This document shows, one piece after another, positions 23,065-33,610 of a stretch of DNA of 64,000 bases (its first letter is position 1; each line of letters begins with the position of its first letter). The notes under the pieces were generated by a model. That model was given only the letters and a program-made list of their open reading frames with translations. It did not search any database and was not told where the DNA came from. Both the position numbers and the translations under genes were made by a program. The stretch comes from Macquaria australasica. Taxonomy: Eukaryota; Chordata; Actinopteri; Centrarchiformes; Percichthyidae. The DNA is taken from assembly GCA_005408345.1 (NCBI GenBank), contig SEMN01000581.1, positions 186,001-250,000 of the forward strand, read 5' to 3'.

Positions 23065-23268
23065 GTAAGTGATGATTATATTTACTTTAGATATTTTAGT
23101 TAATTAAACCAGTGCTGGTGGCAGTTGCCATAAACCGTTGTGTATTAGCTTTTCCATTAGGCAATTTTAAATATCTAAACAGGAAGATGCATTATTTCCC
23201 CCATTAGTTGTGCTTGGATTGTGTCACAGTGGTTAACAATAAAGTTAAAAACGTATTTTTTTTCACAG

Positions 23269-23833
23269 CTGAGCGGACAGGTTCATTAGGGAGTCAGCAA
23301 ATAGAGGCAGGGAGGCCGCTAACAGAACCCGCCACACAGAGCACCTCTAGTGCAGGGAGTCAGCCAGAACAGAGCATCTCAAGCAGTCAGACACCAGGGC
23401 AGATAAAGTCTGCTCTTTGTAGCAAGAACATTAATGTTGACCAGTTCTCTGAACATTTATCTTATTCCCATGCAGAGGAATATTGTGAGCAGTGTGGAAA
23501 AAAGGTAACTGGGGCAGTTGGGCTGCTCCACCATATTGAAGAATGCCATATTGCAGAAAAAGTGGGGCTGCAACACGAAAACAACCACCACCTCAACAAC
23601 CTCCTCTACCACGACAACCACCACCACAACAACAACCTCCTCCACCACCACCACAACAACAACCTCCTCCACCACCACCTCCTCCACTACCACAACTACC
23701 ACCACCACAACAACCTTCTCCACGACAACCACCACCACAACAACTTCCTCCATTACGACAACCACCACCACAACAACCTCCTACACCCACATCTCCATAT
23801 GTTGTCTATCTGAGGCCACCGGAGGTGAATTGG
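23269..23833 (+). pseudogene. Copy B exon: C2HC-like finger and Pro/Gln-rich linker
   Basis: After an acceptor at 23267-23268 comes a Ser/Thr/Gln-rich stretch, then YCEQCGKKVTGAVGLLHHIE followed by ECH, a single C-x2-C-x12-H-x4-C-H finger. A trinucleotide array of CCA/ACA/CTC units (about 23572-23790) follows. It is open as His/Asn, Thr or Pro/Gln depending on frame. The Pro/Gln frame joins TPTSPYVVYLRPPEVNW before the donor at 23834, while the finger lies in another frame, so one shift occurred near the array's start. Confidence 0.55.
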
Positions 23834-23879
23834 GTGAGTTTTCTACCCTAACAATTCTTGCGGGTCATTAAGCCAGCCG

Positions 23880-24496
23880 ACCGGGAGTGGATTGCCCAGT
23901 GTCAAACTGTTTTCCCAAAACTGGTTTCATCCACCCAATCCACCAAAGCCGACAACTGAACCACCTGATCCCATGACCTACTTCAGGCAGCGGATGTTTC
24001 TGTGGGCACCGATGCGGATGTGGGGTATTCCGCTAAAGTGCCATCAGTGCAACACTAACATGCACCACTCCGGGATTTACACAAAGGTATGGGAAATCAT
24101 CGACCTTGACTCCAGGTACTACTTGGTCGGTGGGGATTATCCTCGGTGCAGTAAGTGCATGATCCCTGTCTGTCCTTGGAGTGCCGACGTGTTGAGTCAG
24201 TTGGATCCTGCCCACAGAAACAGGTTCCCCACTGTTCTCACCACACAGTTGGCTCTGGACAGGAAGTGTGTGACCATGCTCAAACTGCAGGGAACAGCTC
24301 CAGTCACAAAAGGAGGAGTGCCTTAATCCAATGTGAGGAAGCAGTCTATCGGTGGCCACCACCCTTTTGCCCCCTACCTCTTGCACAGTGGTTTGAGACG
24401 GTCCATGCCAACGAGATCCTGGGTCATCTGGATGAGATGAAGGGTGTCATCACTTCAATATATGGCAGAATCATGAAGCTTGACTCCACAAAAAAG
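23880..24496 (+). pseudogene. Copy B exon: Cys4 zinc ribbon and first putative catalytic Asp
   Basis: One frame gives KPADREWIAQ. A shift near 23905 leads to NWFHPPNPPKPTTEPP and MFLWAPMRMWGIPLKCHQCN, then YPRCSKCMIPVC. The pairs CHQC and CSKC match copy A's ribbon. After another shift near 24300 the frame reads LAQWFETVHANEILGHLDEM and SIYGRIMKLDSTKK, ending at the donor 24497. The Asp in LDSTKK lies at the end of a predicted strand, as the first acidic residue of DDE nucleases does. That role is inferred. Confidence 0.6.
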
Positions 24497-24588
24497 GTAC
24501 AGGCAAATCTTTGTAAACCTTTGTTTTTATTGATGGTCATTGATTTGACTTGATTATGTTGTTATACTGATTTCTTTTTTTTATATAG

Positions 24589-24802
24589 ATCACAAAGAAA
24601 CTCGCTGGTGGCATTGCGGACACAGCTATGTGGATGACAAATGTCAGTAACGAATGTGGCCAGGTACTGAACTGTGTGCTGAAGACTGGTGAGGGAGCTG
24701 GCCTAGATGAATTGTGTCAAGGCATCGTGAAGCGCTACCAGGACGCTGGGGAACCTGAGCCAGATGTCATTTATGTTGACCGAGATTGCTGCAGTGAGAC
24801 AG
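24589..24802 (+). pseudogene. Copy B exon with V-D-R-D-C-C motif
   Basis: This is a clean 214-bp exon after TTTTTTTTATATAG, ending before GTGTGT. It encodes ITKKLAGGIADTAMWMTNVS, then EYGQ-type helix residues, and finally PDVIYVDRDCCSETG. The hydrophobic strand followed by VDRD is the expected setting for the second acidic residue of an RNase-H-like core. Its reading frame is intact. Copy A has no equivalent. Confidence 0.6.
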
Positions 24803-25237
24803 GTGTGTGACCTTCAGAGGATCTGTGTAGTAAATCAGAAATTCACAACAAAATCTGACATTTTGAAACAATGTGTTTGGCGCAGTAATACTGATGTAAT
24901 GCGGTCACAGGTGTGTGTTTATAGAGTATCTTACAACAGGTTCAAACATGGCGCAGCAAATCATAATCAAGGACTGGAACTTTCCATTTTATAATGTATT
25001 ATTTGTTACAGGCACAAAAGTAAAAACTTTTACAAGCATGCAAAACTTAATGTACTTTTAACTTATAATCAAATGAAACAAATATTCAAGTTGTTGGAAT
25101 GAGATACATAATTCTATATGATAGGTTGCCACCAGTTTTTACCTGTTTTATGTCATGGTTGTCATATCATACCTTGGATACTTATGGTGAAAATTGACAA
25201 TATGCATACATTTAGGTCTTGTTGTTCATTTGTACAG

Positions 25238-25790
25238 GTGCACCCGCAGTTCTTAACTGGTTTCGGCCGTGGAAGACCAAAGTGAGACTGGATATTTTCC
25301 ACTTCATGAGGCAATTCACCACTGGACTCACAACAGAACACCATCCTCCCTATGGACTTTCTGCTCAAAACTGTCGAGTTGCATTTATGAGTGGGACCAG
25401 GATGACATCTGTCATCTCAAGGAAGCCAAGAGGTCAGAGCTGAAGAAAAAGCATGCTGGTCATGCTCCTACAGAAGCCCAAGTTCTGGCCAACATCAGAT
25501 CCAGTGAACTGGCCAACCAATGCAGAAGGAGAACTCGTGGGGTTGAGGAAACCCGTAGTCTGATCCAGGGATTGCTGTCCATGTGGGAACTGACTGACAC
25601 CTCAGGTTTATGCCTGATCACCCCTGAGAGCATGGCACACGTGTGGGAGGTGCAACAGAAGCACTTGACATGCATCCAAGATCCACCTGGTGTTGAAGTG
25701 AACACCAAACTCGGCTCAGGGTCACAAAAGGGAGACAAGGTCCTGGATGTCTTGAGATGTTGCAGAAGGTCGTATATTATCTTTGGCATG
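25238..25790 (+). pseudogene. Copy B exon: histidine/CRRRTRG block
   Basis: It joins the previous exon in phase (a Gly codon is split) and reads FRPWKTKVRLDIFHFMRQFT. One missing base in the T run at 25358-25360 moves the frame to CSKLSSCIYEWDQDDICHLK, CRRRTRGVEETRSLIQGLLS and HLTCIQDPPGVEVNTKL. The end is degraded relative to copy A's GGVSLPIYRCARGSTSL segment. A third catalytic acid, if any, would be expected here (IYEWDQDD is a candidate) but cannot be proven. Confidence 0.55.
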
Positions 25791-25955
25791 ATTCATATGC
25801 TTTTACATGTCTGCTATTGAATTGGAGTCATAAGAACATAATCTAAGTCTCAAGTTTGAGAGAAGATTGCAAACATAAGGAAATGTGTATCACTTAATTA
25901 AATGCAACTAATATTTCAATAATCTCAAAAACAAACATCATTTTGTTTTTTCAAG

Positions 25956-26744
25956 GATGGAGATGTAATGCTATGCACACTCAGATGTACATGCTTGAGG
26001 GTGGTTCCAGATGGAACATGAACCGAGCTCATGAAGCTGTAGATGTGAGTGGTGCATCACACACCAAAATCTATGATGTCCAACATAAATGCCACTGGTA
26101 AGATACTCCAGGAGACATCATTCTCCTTACACCTACACTACACCTTTAGTCTAACACATTCAACAATCTTTTCTCTGTCTTTCTCACCAATTTCAGTGCA
26201 AACTTGTCTATTCGTCTGAATTAAAAATATGTAGTTTTTTTTATAATGATTCTTTATGGCAGGTGAGTGTATTGCTGTGGAGTATTTGCTGGCTCAGTCT
26301 GAGAGAGGAGACCTGCTGCGTCCACATCAGCACAGTGAACTTGGCATCATTCTGCCAGACCTGCAGGTCGAAGTTCAGGTCTTGATGTCACGATAGGTGA
26401 TGCAGCTGACATTCTCACTGAGAGCCCACGTGAAGCCCCCCAGTGTGAAGACGAGTTGGACATTTCACCCCCCCACAGTCCTTTTCTCCACGGTGACTCA
26501 CCCAGCACATCATCCCCTCACATCATCTCAGGTAATCTGACCATTGCATGATAATCTGTCATTGAAATTATGTGTCTTTTTGTGTTGCATGCTTATACAC
26601 CAATGAATTTTGTACTAAGGCAGTTTTATAATCCAAGGTTATTGTTTCTCATAACTGTTTCTCTCTCACAAATTCACAGGAAGCCAGTTTTGATGCAAGC
26701 GGTGCCTCTCACAGTCCTGACAGTCCAGCCAGAAGTACTTATGA
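25956..26744 (+). pseudogene. Copy B exons 6-8
   Basis: Exon 25956-26097 encodes MYMLEGGSRWNMNRAHEA (copy A: LVDGLVRWNEDRA). Exon 26263-26531 encodes ECIAVEYLLAQSERGDLL (copy A: GELIGVDYLYQQTGRV) and, in a shifted frame after a TAG at about 26394, ADILTESPREAPQCEDELDI with SPFLHGDSPSTSS. The next block (from about 26681) gives ASFDASGASHSPDSPARSTY. The last two blocks recur at 27400-27858. Confidence 0.5.
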
Positions 26745-26997
26745 CACCATCTGATAAGCACATTTCCCGTACATTGCACTGCCTCCAGACCCTCACTGAG
26801 CCAACACTGATTCAATTCCTCTTCCTTCATTTCAATCAGACCTCACTGTCCAGGCTTACCATGTCTGTGTGAAAATTCTGGGACGTGACCTTGGAATTCT
26901 CCAGGAAAAGATGTAACCCAAGACTATTTAGAAGCACCCCAGTGGTTGTCCACATATATTATGCAGTCCAGTGCTAGAAGTCTCACCGTGCTCTTTA
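26745..26997 (+). repeat. Second copy of the 17982-18243 segment
   Basis: It directly follows the exon-like block of copy B and matches 17982-18243 in order. The 32-bp block 26814-26845 is in inverted orientation relative to 18045-18076. Confidence 0.8.
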
Positions 26998-27049
26998 ATT
27001 CAATAAAATTTTTCCTCTGATCACAGACACAGAGGAAACTAAATTTATC

Positions 27050-27122
27050 TGGAGAATGCAGGCATCGATCCCGCTACCTCGCGCATGCTAAGCGAGCGCT
27101 CTACAATTTGAGCTCATTCCCC
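27050..27122 (-). pseudogene. tRNA-Ala(AGC)-like pseudogene
   Basis: The minus strand of this 73-base stretch follows the vertebrate tRNA-Ala(AGC) layout, from GGGGAATGAGCTC through an intact anticodon loop (CTTAGCAT) to the discriminator A. Departures from the usual gene hit conserved sites: position 8 is G instead of T, one of the two D-loop Gs (18/19) is T, the anticodon stem has one mismatch and the T stem has one G-U pair. These make it a likely pseudogene or a tRNA-derived repeat unit. Part of it could still fold. Confidence 0.75.
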
Positions 27123-27247
27123 TGTACAGGACAGTTGCGTACCTCGTCCCGCCTGCCTCCCCTCCGTGCCACGTCTTTCCAGGCCTATGTAGAAATCCTA
27201 GAAGGTGACCTGGATCTGACTTTTACTGTAAAAGGCAAGTAACAGCA

Positions 27248-27329
27248 GACGAGGTGGCTGAGTGGTTAAGGCGATGCACTGCTAATCCATTGTGCTCTGC
27301 ATGCGTGAATTCAAATCCCATCCTCCTCC
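27248..27329 (+). pseudogene. tRNA-Ser(GCT)-like pseudogene
   Basis: These 82 bases show the class II layout of tRNA-Ser(GCT): GACGAGGTGGCTGAGTGG, anticodon loop CTGCTAA and a variable arm ending GCTCTGC. Acceptor stem, anticodon stem and T arm each carry mismatches (TTCAAATC in place of TTCGAATC). It lies 125 bases from the tRNA-Ala-like copy on the opposite strand, and a more decayed copy with the same upstream 46 bases lies at 22749-22850. Confidence 0.75.
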
Positions 27330-27399
27330 CAGGCAGGTTTCCTTTAGTCTGCCATGTTTACATGTCAACAATATAACTGGCACGATTGTATTGAACTTG

Positions 27400-27858
27400 G
27401 CATCAAAGTTCAGGAAGAGGAGTGTCTTGATGTCACGATGTGTGATGCAGCTGACATTCTCAGTGAGAGCCCACCTGGAGCCTCCCAGTATGAAGACGAG
27501 TTGGACATTTCAGTCCTTCAAAGTCCTTTTCTCCACGATGACTCACCCAACACATCATCTCAGGTAATATGACAATTACATGATCATGTCATTGAAATTC
27601 TACAGGAAAAGGTATTGATTTACACATGCTATGAATGAGGTATTTCATTGTTAATAGTCTCAATGCGCCTTTTTGTGTTGCATGCTTATAGACCAGTGCA
27701 TTTTGTAGAGGGAATTTTTATATTCCAAGGATATTTTTTCTCACAGCTGTTCCTCTCTCACAAAAATTCACAGGAAACCACTTCAGTCCTCACAGTCCTG
27801 ACAGTCCAGCCAGAAGTGTACTTACAACTCCTCTGATGGAGCTAGCACATCAGCTAAG
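27400..27858 (+). pseudogene. Duplicated exon pair of copy B
   Basis: ELGIKVQEEECLDVTMCDAA, DILSESPPGASQYEDELDIS and SPFLHDDSPNTSS repeat the block at about 26340-26531. After a similar intron (TTGTGTTGCATGCTTATA), the exon 27774-27858 encodes HFSPHSPDSPARSV and mirrors 26681-26744. This second version lacks the TAG and shift of the first, so it may be the ancestral exon pair. Confidence 0.6.
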
Positions 27859-27903
27859 GTAATGTGACTAATGACTTATCATTTGTTGTTCTTCATTTTT
27901 TAG

Positions 27904-28680
27904 GATAGCCAATGTGATGCAAGAGGTGTTCCTGGATGGGAGGCGGTTGATAACTTGGTGGAATATCTTGTTAACCTCAACCGCATGATAAATGCATTGT
28001 CAACCACAGAGATAGCTGAGATTGTGCGGCTGTATTCCAGTCTACATGCCATGGACAAGTCTGACTCCAAATATACCCTGAAATGTAAGAATAAGACCTT
28101 GCCAGGGCCATGGAGAGCTTTCAGGAAACGTAGTGGCTCTGCATCTGGTCAACAATAGCTCAAAGGTGAACTGACCTATAGTGGATGCACATATTACGTA
28201 ATTCACATATATCATAATTATAATTAATTATGTTATAGTTAAGCAATATCACACAAGCAGAGTCATGTTGTTCTGTATGTTCTCACAGTATTTTAGACTC
28301 TTTAGTAACAGATTCATACTGGCGGACTGCTATAAATACTCAAATTGTGAAGTGGGGTTATACTGTATATCATGATTCATACAACGCCTCTCCAATCAAA
28401 TTAGATGACTGGAACTGTCTGTTGTATAATATTAATTACATCGTCTTTTTCCTTCACAGACTATTCATGACCCATGGCCAGGCTGCCCAGAGACCTGATA
28501 CCAACAGAATTTCACAATGTGTTTCCCTCAGGCTTTTGAAGGCGTATCAGCAAGAAAAAATAGGCCAAAATACTGCAAGGATAAAACCTTGCCCATTCCA
28601 CAGTCCACTGTGCAAACGTACGGTACAGTACTTATCAAACAGTTGCTCGAAGACAGCTGGGTGATACAGGACCAGACTTG
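27904..28680 (+). pseudogene. Copy B C-terminal exons
   Basis: After an acceptor at 27902-27903 one frame gives GVPGWEAVDNLVEYLVNLNR and TEIAEIVRLYSSLHAMDKSD, parallel to copy A's NGQPGYRHVLKLAKALVEAR. It closes at a TAG (28156-28158). After an intron-like gap, about 28460-28680 reads AQRPDTNRISQCVSLRLLKA, then shifts frame. No terminal C-x2-C...H motif like copy A's was found, so the end is missing or rearranged. Confidence 0.5.
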
Positions 28681-28859
28681 GTGCTAGTTACCACCAACAA
28701 CACCACAGTGTCTTCTTGGTGAGATATGCTTTTCGCTTTCTGCATTCACTTTAACAGCTGCACTTGAGAAATATAAACACAACATTCAATTATTTTAACA
28801 TAATTACATTTAACCAGAAAGGAATTGATTTAGCTACAACCTTTGTAATTGTGCTTGTT

Positions 28860-29385
28860 CAATTCAATTCAGTTTTATTTATATAGCGCCATATCATAAC
28901 AAAGTTATCTCAGGGCACTTTTTCGAATACAGCAAGTCTAGACCGACTCTTTATATTTACAGAGACCCAACAGTTCCCACCATGAGCAAGCACTATGCGA
29001 CAGTGGCAAGGAAAAACTCCCTTTTAACAGGTAGAAACCTCGAGCAGAACCAGGCTCAAGGTGGGCGGTCATCTGCCTCGACCGGTTGGGTTGAAGGGGG
29101 GGGGTGGGAGCGGGAGAGAGAGAGCAGGAGGAAAGAGAACATACAGCAGCACAGTACAGTTCCACATAGGGATGTAAAGCAATAGCTGTGGTAATGTCAT
29201 TGATGTTAACACCAACAGAAACAACACTAAGAGCAACATTATAATAGCAATACTAATAATAAGAGCAACAACAGTAATAGCAGCAGCGGGTGCAGAGCAG
29301 GAGCACGGGGGCAGCAGGTGGCCGCAACCACAGATCCAGAATCAACAGCACCGGAGGCAGAAATACCTGCAGAAAGCAACAGAAG
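28860..29385 (-). repeat. Common teleost interspersed repeat with AATTC tail
   Basis: On the minus strand it ends with GGCGCTATATAAATAAAACT and AATTG units, typical of a 3' tail. Upstream are blocks such as AAGGGAGTTTTTCCTTGCCA and CCAACCGGTCGAGGCAGATG, which I recall from a very abundant fish repeat. It adjoins a GA microsatellite. Confidence 0.7.

Positions 29386-29386
<1 letters not shown>

Positions 29387-29420
<34 letters not shown>
29387..29420. repeat. GA microsatellite
   Basis: About 16 GA units at the end of the interspersed repeat. Confidence 0.95.
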
Positions 29421-29427
<7 letters not shown>

Positions 29428-29429
29428 AG

Positions 29430-30743
29430 CACACAACTACGGGAAGAAGTTGAATTAATAACAAGCATTGTATGAAATAGTAAACATTTTGTATTGTATT
29501 TTTTTTCCAGTTTGCATGAAAGACAGAAAAGAACAGACCGGGACTCATTGTTACAAGGAGTACAGCTTCCCCAGTCTCTGCAGCTAAGGATTCCAATCCA
29601 CTTTCCCAATTTTAACCATGGTATAATTGCCATGAGATTCTGTAGAGAAATAATAATAATAATTAAAAAAAAAATAATAATAATAATGTTATTGTCTACA
29701 GAGGACAGAGGACCTTGGCAGACTTACTTAAAATTATGCCTCTGTACAATAGTGCAGAAGCTCCTTGGTATGGCAGCATTCAGTCACTGTAAAAATCCTA
29801 GACAGTAGAAGGAAGTTAAAATAAAGATTATACAGTATGGTTGTGGAGGGGGGAAATGAAGGCAAGACATAGTTGTCACAGGGGAGAAATAAGTGGTGTT
29901 CCAGTTAAATGACAGGATGTGGAGACACCCACTCACGACAGGGACCTGTTGACAACACACTGGGGATCAAGGAACAGGAGTGACAGACAGTATAAGGAAG
30001 AATTTGACAGGAGGGACTGAGAGAGGAAAGAAGTGATGGCACAGTTGTGAATCATCCTACTCACTAGTGGGACCCTGCTGAATACATCAAATGAAATACA
30101 GGAAGATTTGGGAGCAAGGCAACAGATTGATGTTTTGTTTTCCTTTGTCGTAGTCACATGGACACTGTTTCCCATTACTTCAAAGGGACAGGTTAAACAT
30201 TTATTTATTATGTAATGTTTATCATCACCCAAGAATATCTGTCTTAACAAATCAGTTTGTAATATGTCACTGTCTAAAAGTGAAAGAGGCTGTCACTGGG
30301 ATAAAAATCAGATGAAAATGTTCAAGGACTGCACCTGTTTGCACATTTTATCAAAGCACTTCAAGGCAACTGTGCTTTATTCTTGATACTGGTCTAATGC
30401 TTGGCAATATAACAATGACAATTATTGGAAATAAATGGGAAAGAATGGTCAAAATTGATGCAGCAAAAAGCCAAGATGTCCCGACTTTTTATAGGTCAAG
30501 CTCCAAAAACACTGGATCCTACATTTCCCATAATTTAACCAATAGCATGTTTTTGTTAGATCCTCCCTGCCAATTACAGTAAATGCCCACATCTTTCAAA
30601 CTCCATGGCTCCACTTTGTAGTACATGTTTTCTGTTTTCTGGAATTCATTGAACTATCTTCCAGGCTTAGTAGTAGGCCCCATGTCTAGTAAATTAACCT
30701 TTATGTGTAAAACTGGTTCCCCTTCAAATTCCAACAGCGCAAA
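29430..30743. other. Non-coding stretch
   Basis: AT-rich with AAT runs at about 29650-29690. No gene supported. Confidence 0.5.
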
Positions 30744-31022
30744 TGCTGAAACAATTAGTCTATTATTAGAATAGTGAAATCACAAAAAAATTATTGACAA
30801 CAATTTTGATAATGAATTAATCAAAAGTCATTTGTGCTTTAAAAAATGCTTACAATTAGCTGGTTTTATATCACTGTAAAATGTGAAGAATTTTCAATCA
30901 TTGTAAATTGAATATCTGGGCACTTTCAATATTTTCTTAGATTTTTTTGACAAAACAATAGATCAGAGAAATAAAAGACAGATTAATCGATAATTAAAAT
31001 AGTTGTTAGTTGCAGCACTAAA
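30744..31022 (+). repeat. Teleost repeat ending GTTAGTTGCAGCACTA
   Basis: It begins GCTGAAACAATTAGTC and ends AGATTAATCGATAATTAAAA followed by TAGTTGTTAGTTGCAGCAC. The ends and internal order match a widespread fish repeat I recall. A reversed fragment lies at 5130-5290. Confidence 0.65.
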
Positions 31023-31024
31023 CC

Positions 31025-32978
31025 ACTGAAACTAAATGTTAAAAATGTTGCTGCTATGGTGTGGTTACACTAGAAAGTAGCCTCTTACGAAATGGTTCTG
31101 GAGCCTTGGTAAAGTAGTGACTAGTTACAGTTGGTGAACTACTGTAGCTGGTGATTTAACCCCTAACATAGGCCTACTAGCCAGACAGGAACTAGTGCTA
31201 GTAAAACACACAAAAGCACATCACATAAGCTCAAGCTTGTATGTATTTTCTTTGTATTTTGCCGTTTACTACCCCATGGCCTTTTGTTCTCAGGATTGTA
31301 CATCATTTCATTCAGTGAGTTTCTGGAAAGGATAAAAAGGTTCCAAAACTAGCAAGCTTGCTAACGGGTAATTCAGCAACCATGCTGTCAGTTAGTAAAC
31401 TTGTTAGCCCGGTTGCTAATGGAACAATAAGTTCAAATAATTTATTCAAAAGACATATTTGTACCATTGATTCCTGTCTCTTATATAACTGCAAACTATT
31501 CCTCTTTTGTGGAGCGGTTTATACTCTGACACAGGAGGGTAAATCAGAGAATATGAGAGCATTGCTGAAGACAAGCACACTCATAAAAGTCACAGCTAAC
31601 AAGCTGCGATTCCTACATTTTGGACTCTGTTGCGTCAAAGGTCAGCACTGGAATAAATTGATTTTTACCATTTTAAATGCTGATGTTACTGCAGGGAATT
31701 TGAAAACTTGGCCTATCTTCCACCTAATGTACTTGAAATATGAGGACCTAGCCCTGCATGTTGCATGTTTGATGTGAAGTTCCTGTTTGTCCCTCTGGAG
31801 CGCGTCCTCTTTCCCTGGCCCGGGGGGAACAGGTTTGACTCACTAACTTAACGTACTATGACAATACTGCTGGTGATAGTTGCTGCCTGGCTGGTAGGTC
31901 TCCTCTGGCTTTGGCTCGCCGCCTCTTCCTATGATGTAGGTAGTTCAAGGTGTATTTTATGGGATAAATCGTGAAAGGAAAAGCTCCCAAATTATTACAC
32001 AGTACAAAACAACTAATCAAACAAGTAATGGCATGACTCATCCTCTCCAGCATTGCTCTCGTGGCGTCTCCCAAGTGAGTCTCATCAGTGTCTAATAACG
32101 AGCCAGACCCTCCCCTCCATGTGTGATTACAGTACTGACCCCCTACCTACACACTCCCTAATCTACCAAATTAAAAGACTTTTTATTTGCACTAGACAGT
32201 TTCTGTTTGGCTGACGGAAAATATCTGTTTAATTTTTGTTTGCTGTTACAACTGGCACCAGTTACATAGTCCTTTGACTCATAGGAAACATATGTTAATA
32301 TCTGCTCATTTGTATACAACTCTTAATGGTAAATGAATGATAGAAATGATTAGAATGATAAGCCCTAATGATGTGCCTCTTACTCACACTTATCATCCTT
32401 TCCAACAAGTATCTGGACCTCTCTAGATGTCTTCCTTTACAGCAGAATGATAAGTCACACTTGAGAAGCAGGAGACGACAGGAAGCAGCTCACAGGCACT
32501 TCAGTATTTAACGCTGACGCTTGATTTGACATTTCAGTTACTGTGATACATCGGAGAAGAGAACAAGCGATGGGAGAGCGGGGGAATCAGGGAGTTGGCT
32601 TTCTCTTTGCCTCTCCATCATTGTCACTGGTTTTCTGAAGCATTATATTTTAATATAGCAAATAATTAAATTGTGAAACTTGTGAAACAGCCGGCACACT
32701 AGAGACACTTTTTACAAGCTTGCTGCATTGTTACTGCAGTTTCTCTGTCCCTGAAAGAACTGTTTGAATGATTCACAGTTTGACTGAACACTGGTGCAGA
32801 TAATTACCTGCAGGCTAGTTGATGCACGATACAACTCAGTCCTTATTTGAGTATCTGTATTCCTTGTACATGAATGTTAGTGTGTCTTTAGGTATGTGCA
32901 TCCTTGTGGAGTTCAGTATGTGTTTAACTGTATATGCTTGCCATAATATGTGAGTGTTTAAGAGTATGTGTAGGTTGA

Positions 32979-33015
<37 letters not shown>

Positions 33016-33600
33016 CTAATCCCTCTATTTTCTCCGAGGCTGGACAGAAAAGTTCAGCAAGTCAAAGGTATTAGAGCCGAACTTTCATTCATCAAGCTGT
33101 GTGTGTGTGTGTGTGTTAGATAAATGTAATTTTTGTAGTAAAGTACAAAAAGGAAATTATTTCTAAGACAAAATGTGGGCGGGATCTCCTTTATGTTACA
33201 AAAAGCAACAAATTAATATTCTTTTAAGAATACATTCATAATATTTCTCAGCACTAGCTGTACAGATCATAACAGATAAACAAAATTAGCAAAATAAAGG
33301 CTGGTTTATTGTTTATGATGCAAAATGTAGTCATCACTCCAACAGCAGATTTTTGATTGGTTATTATGCTAGCAGGAGAATTATTTCTTCTCCTTACTGC
33401 ATTCTAATTCTTTAAAGGGTGAAATGGGCTACTAGAAACTCTAACAAAGGATTGCTGATATTGTAACTTTATAAGCCAACGTTCCCAACTTTAGGTCTAC
33501 GGGAGGCTGCCAACACTGTGCCTACATCTAAGAAAATGTCTGACACTGACTCCTGCTTGTTCAGGAATTCAGAAATGAACATTTCAAGGCTGACAGTGGG
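31025..33600. other. Non-coding stretch with GT microsatellites
   Basis: GT runs at 32982-33013 and 33097-33116. The other ORFs are short and domainless. No gene supported. Confidence 0.5.
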
Positions 33601-33610
33601 CTTATATAAC

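Larger units (their letters stand above)
22925..28680 (+). pseudogene. Gene copy B: decayed zinc-ribbon/DDE-like family member
   Basis: A second, diverged family member lies head to tail after copy A. Probable exons: 22925-23064, 23269-23833, about 23880-24496, 24589-24802, 25238-about 25790, 25956-26097, 26263-26531, about 26681-26744, the duplicated pair about 27400-27563 and 27774-27858, 27904-28158 and about 28460-28680. Donors such as GTAAGT at 23065 and GTGAGT at 23834 are strong, and several introns join in phase. Unlike copy A it keeps the segments with LDSTKK and VDRDCC, which look like the first two acidic positions of an RNase-H-fold DDE nuclease. Frameshifts near 23560, 23905, 24300 and 25358 and a duplicated exon pair make it a probable pseudogene. 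Function unknown; a transposase or a host gene derived from one are both possible. Confidence 0.6.

Noticed and set aside
23457..23771. Val-rich 104-codon minus-strand ORF
   Set aside because: It arises only from the complement of the CCA/ACA trinucleotide array.
23572..23790. CRISPR-like array
   Set aside because: It is an imperfect trinucleotide repeat without spacers, in a eukaryotic sequence.
27050..27329. Functional tRNA-Ala and tRNA-Ser genes
   Set aside because: Both have substitutions at conserved positions (position 8, D-loop G, stem pairs, T-loop), so function is unlikely.
29239..29633. Leu/Ser-rich minus-strand ORFs
   Set aside because: They are products of the GA microsatellite and the adjoining interspersed repeat.
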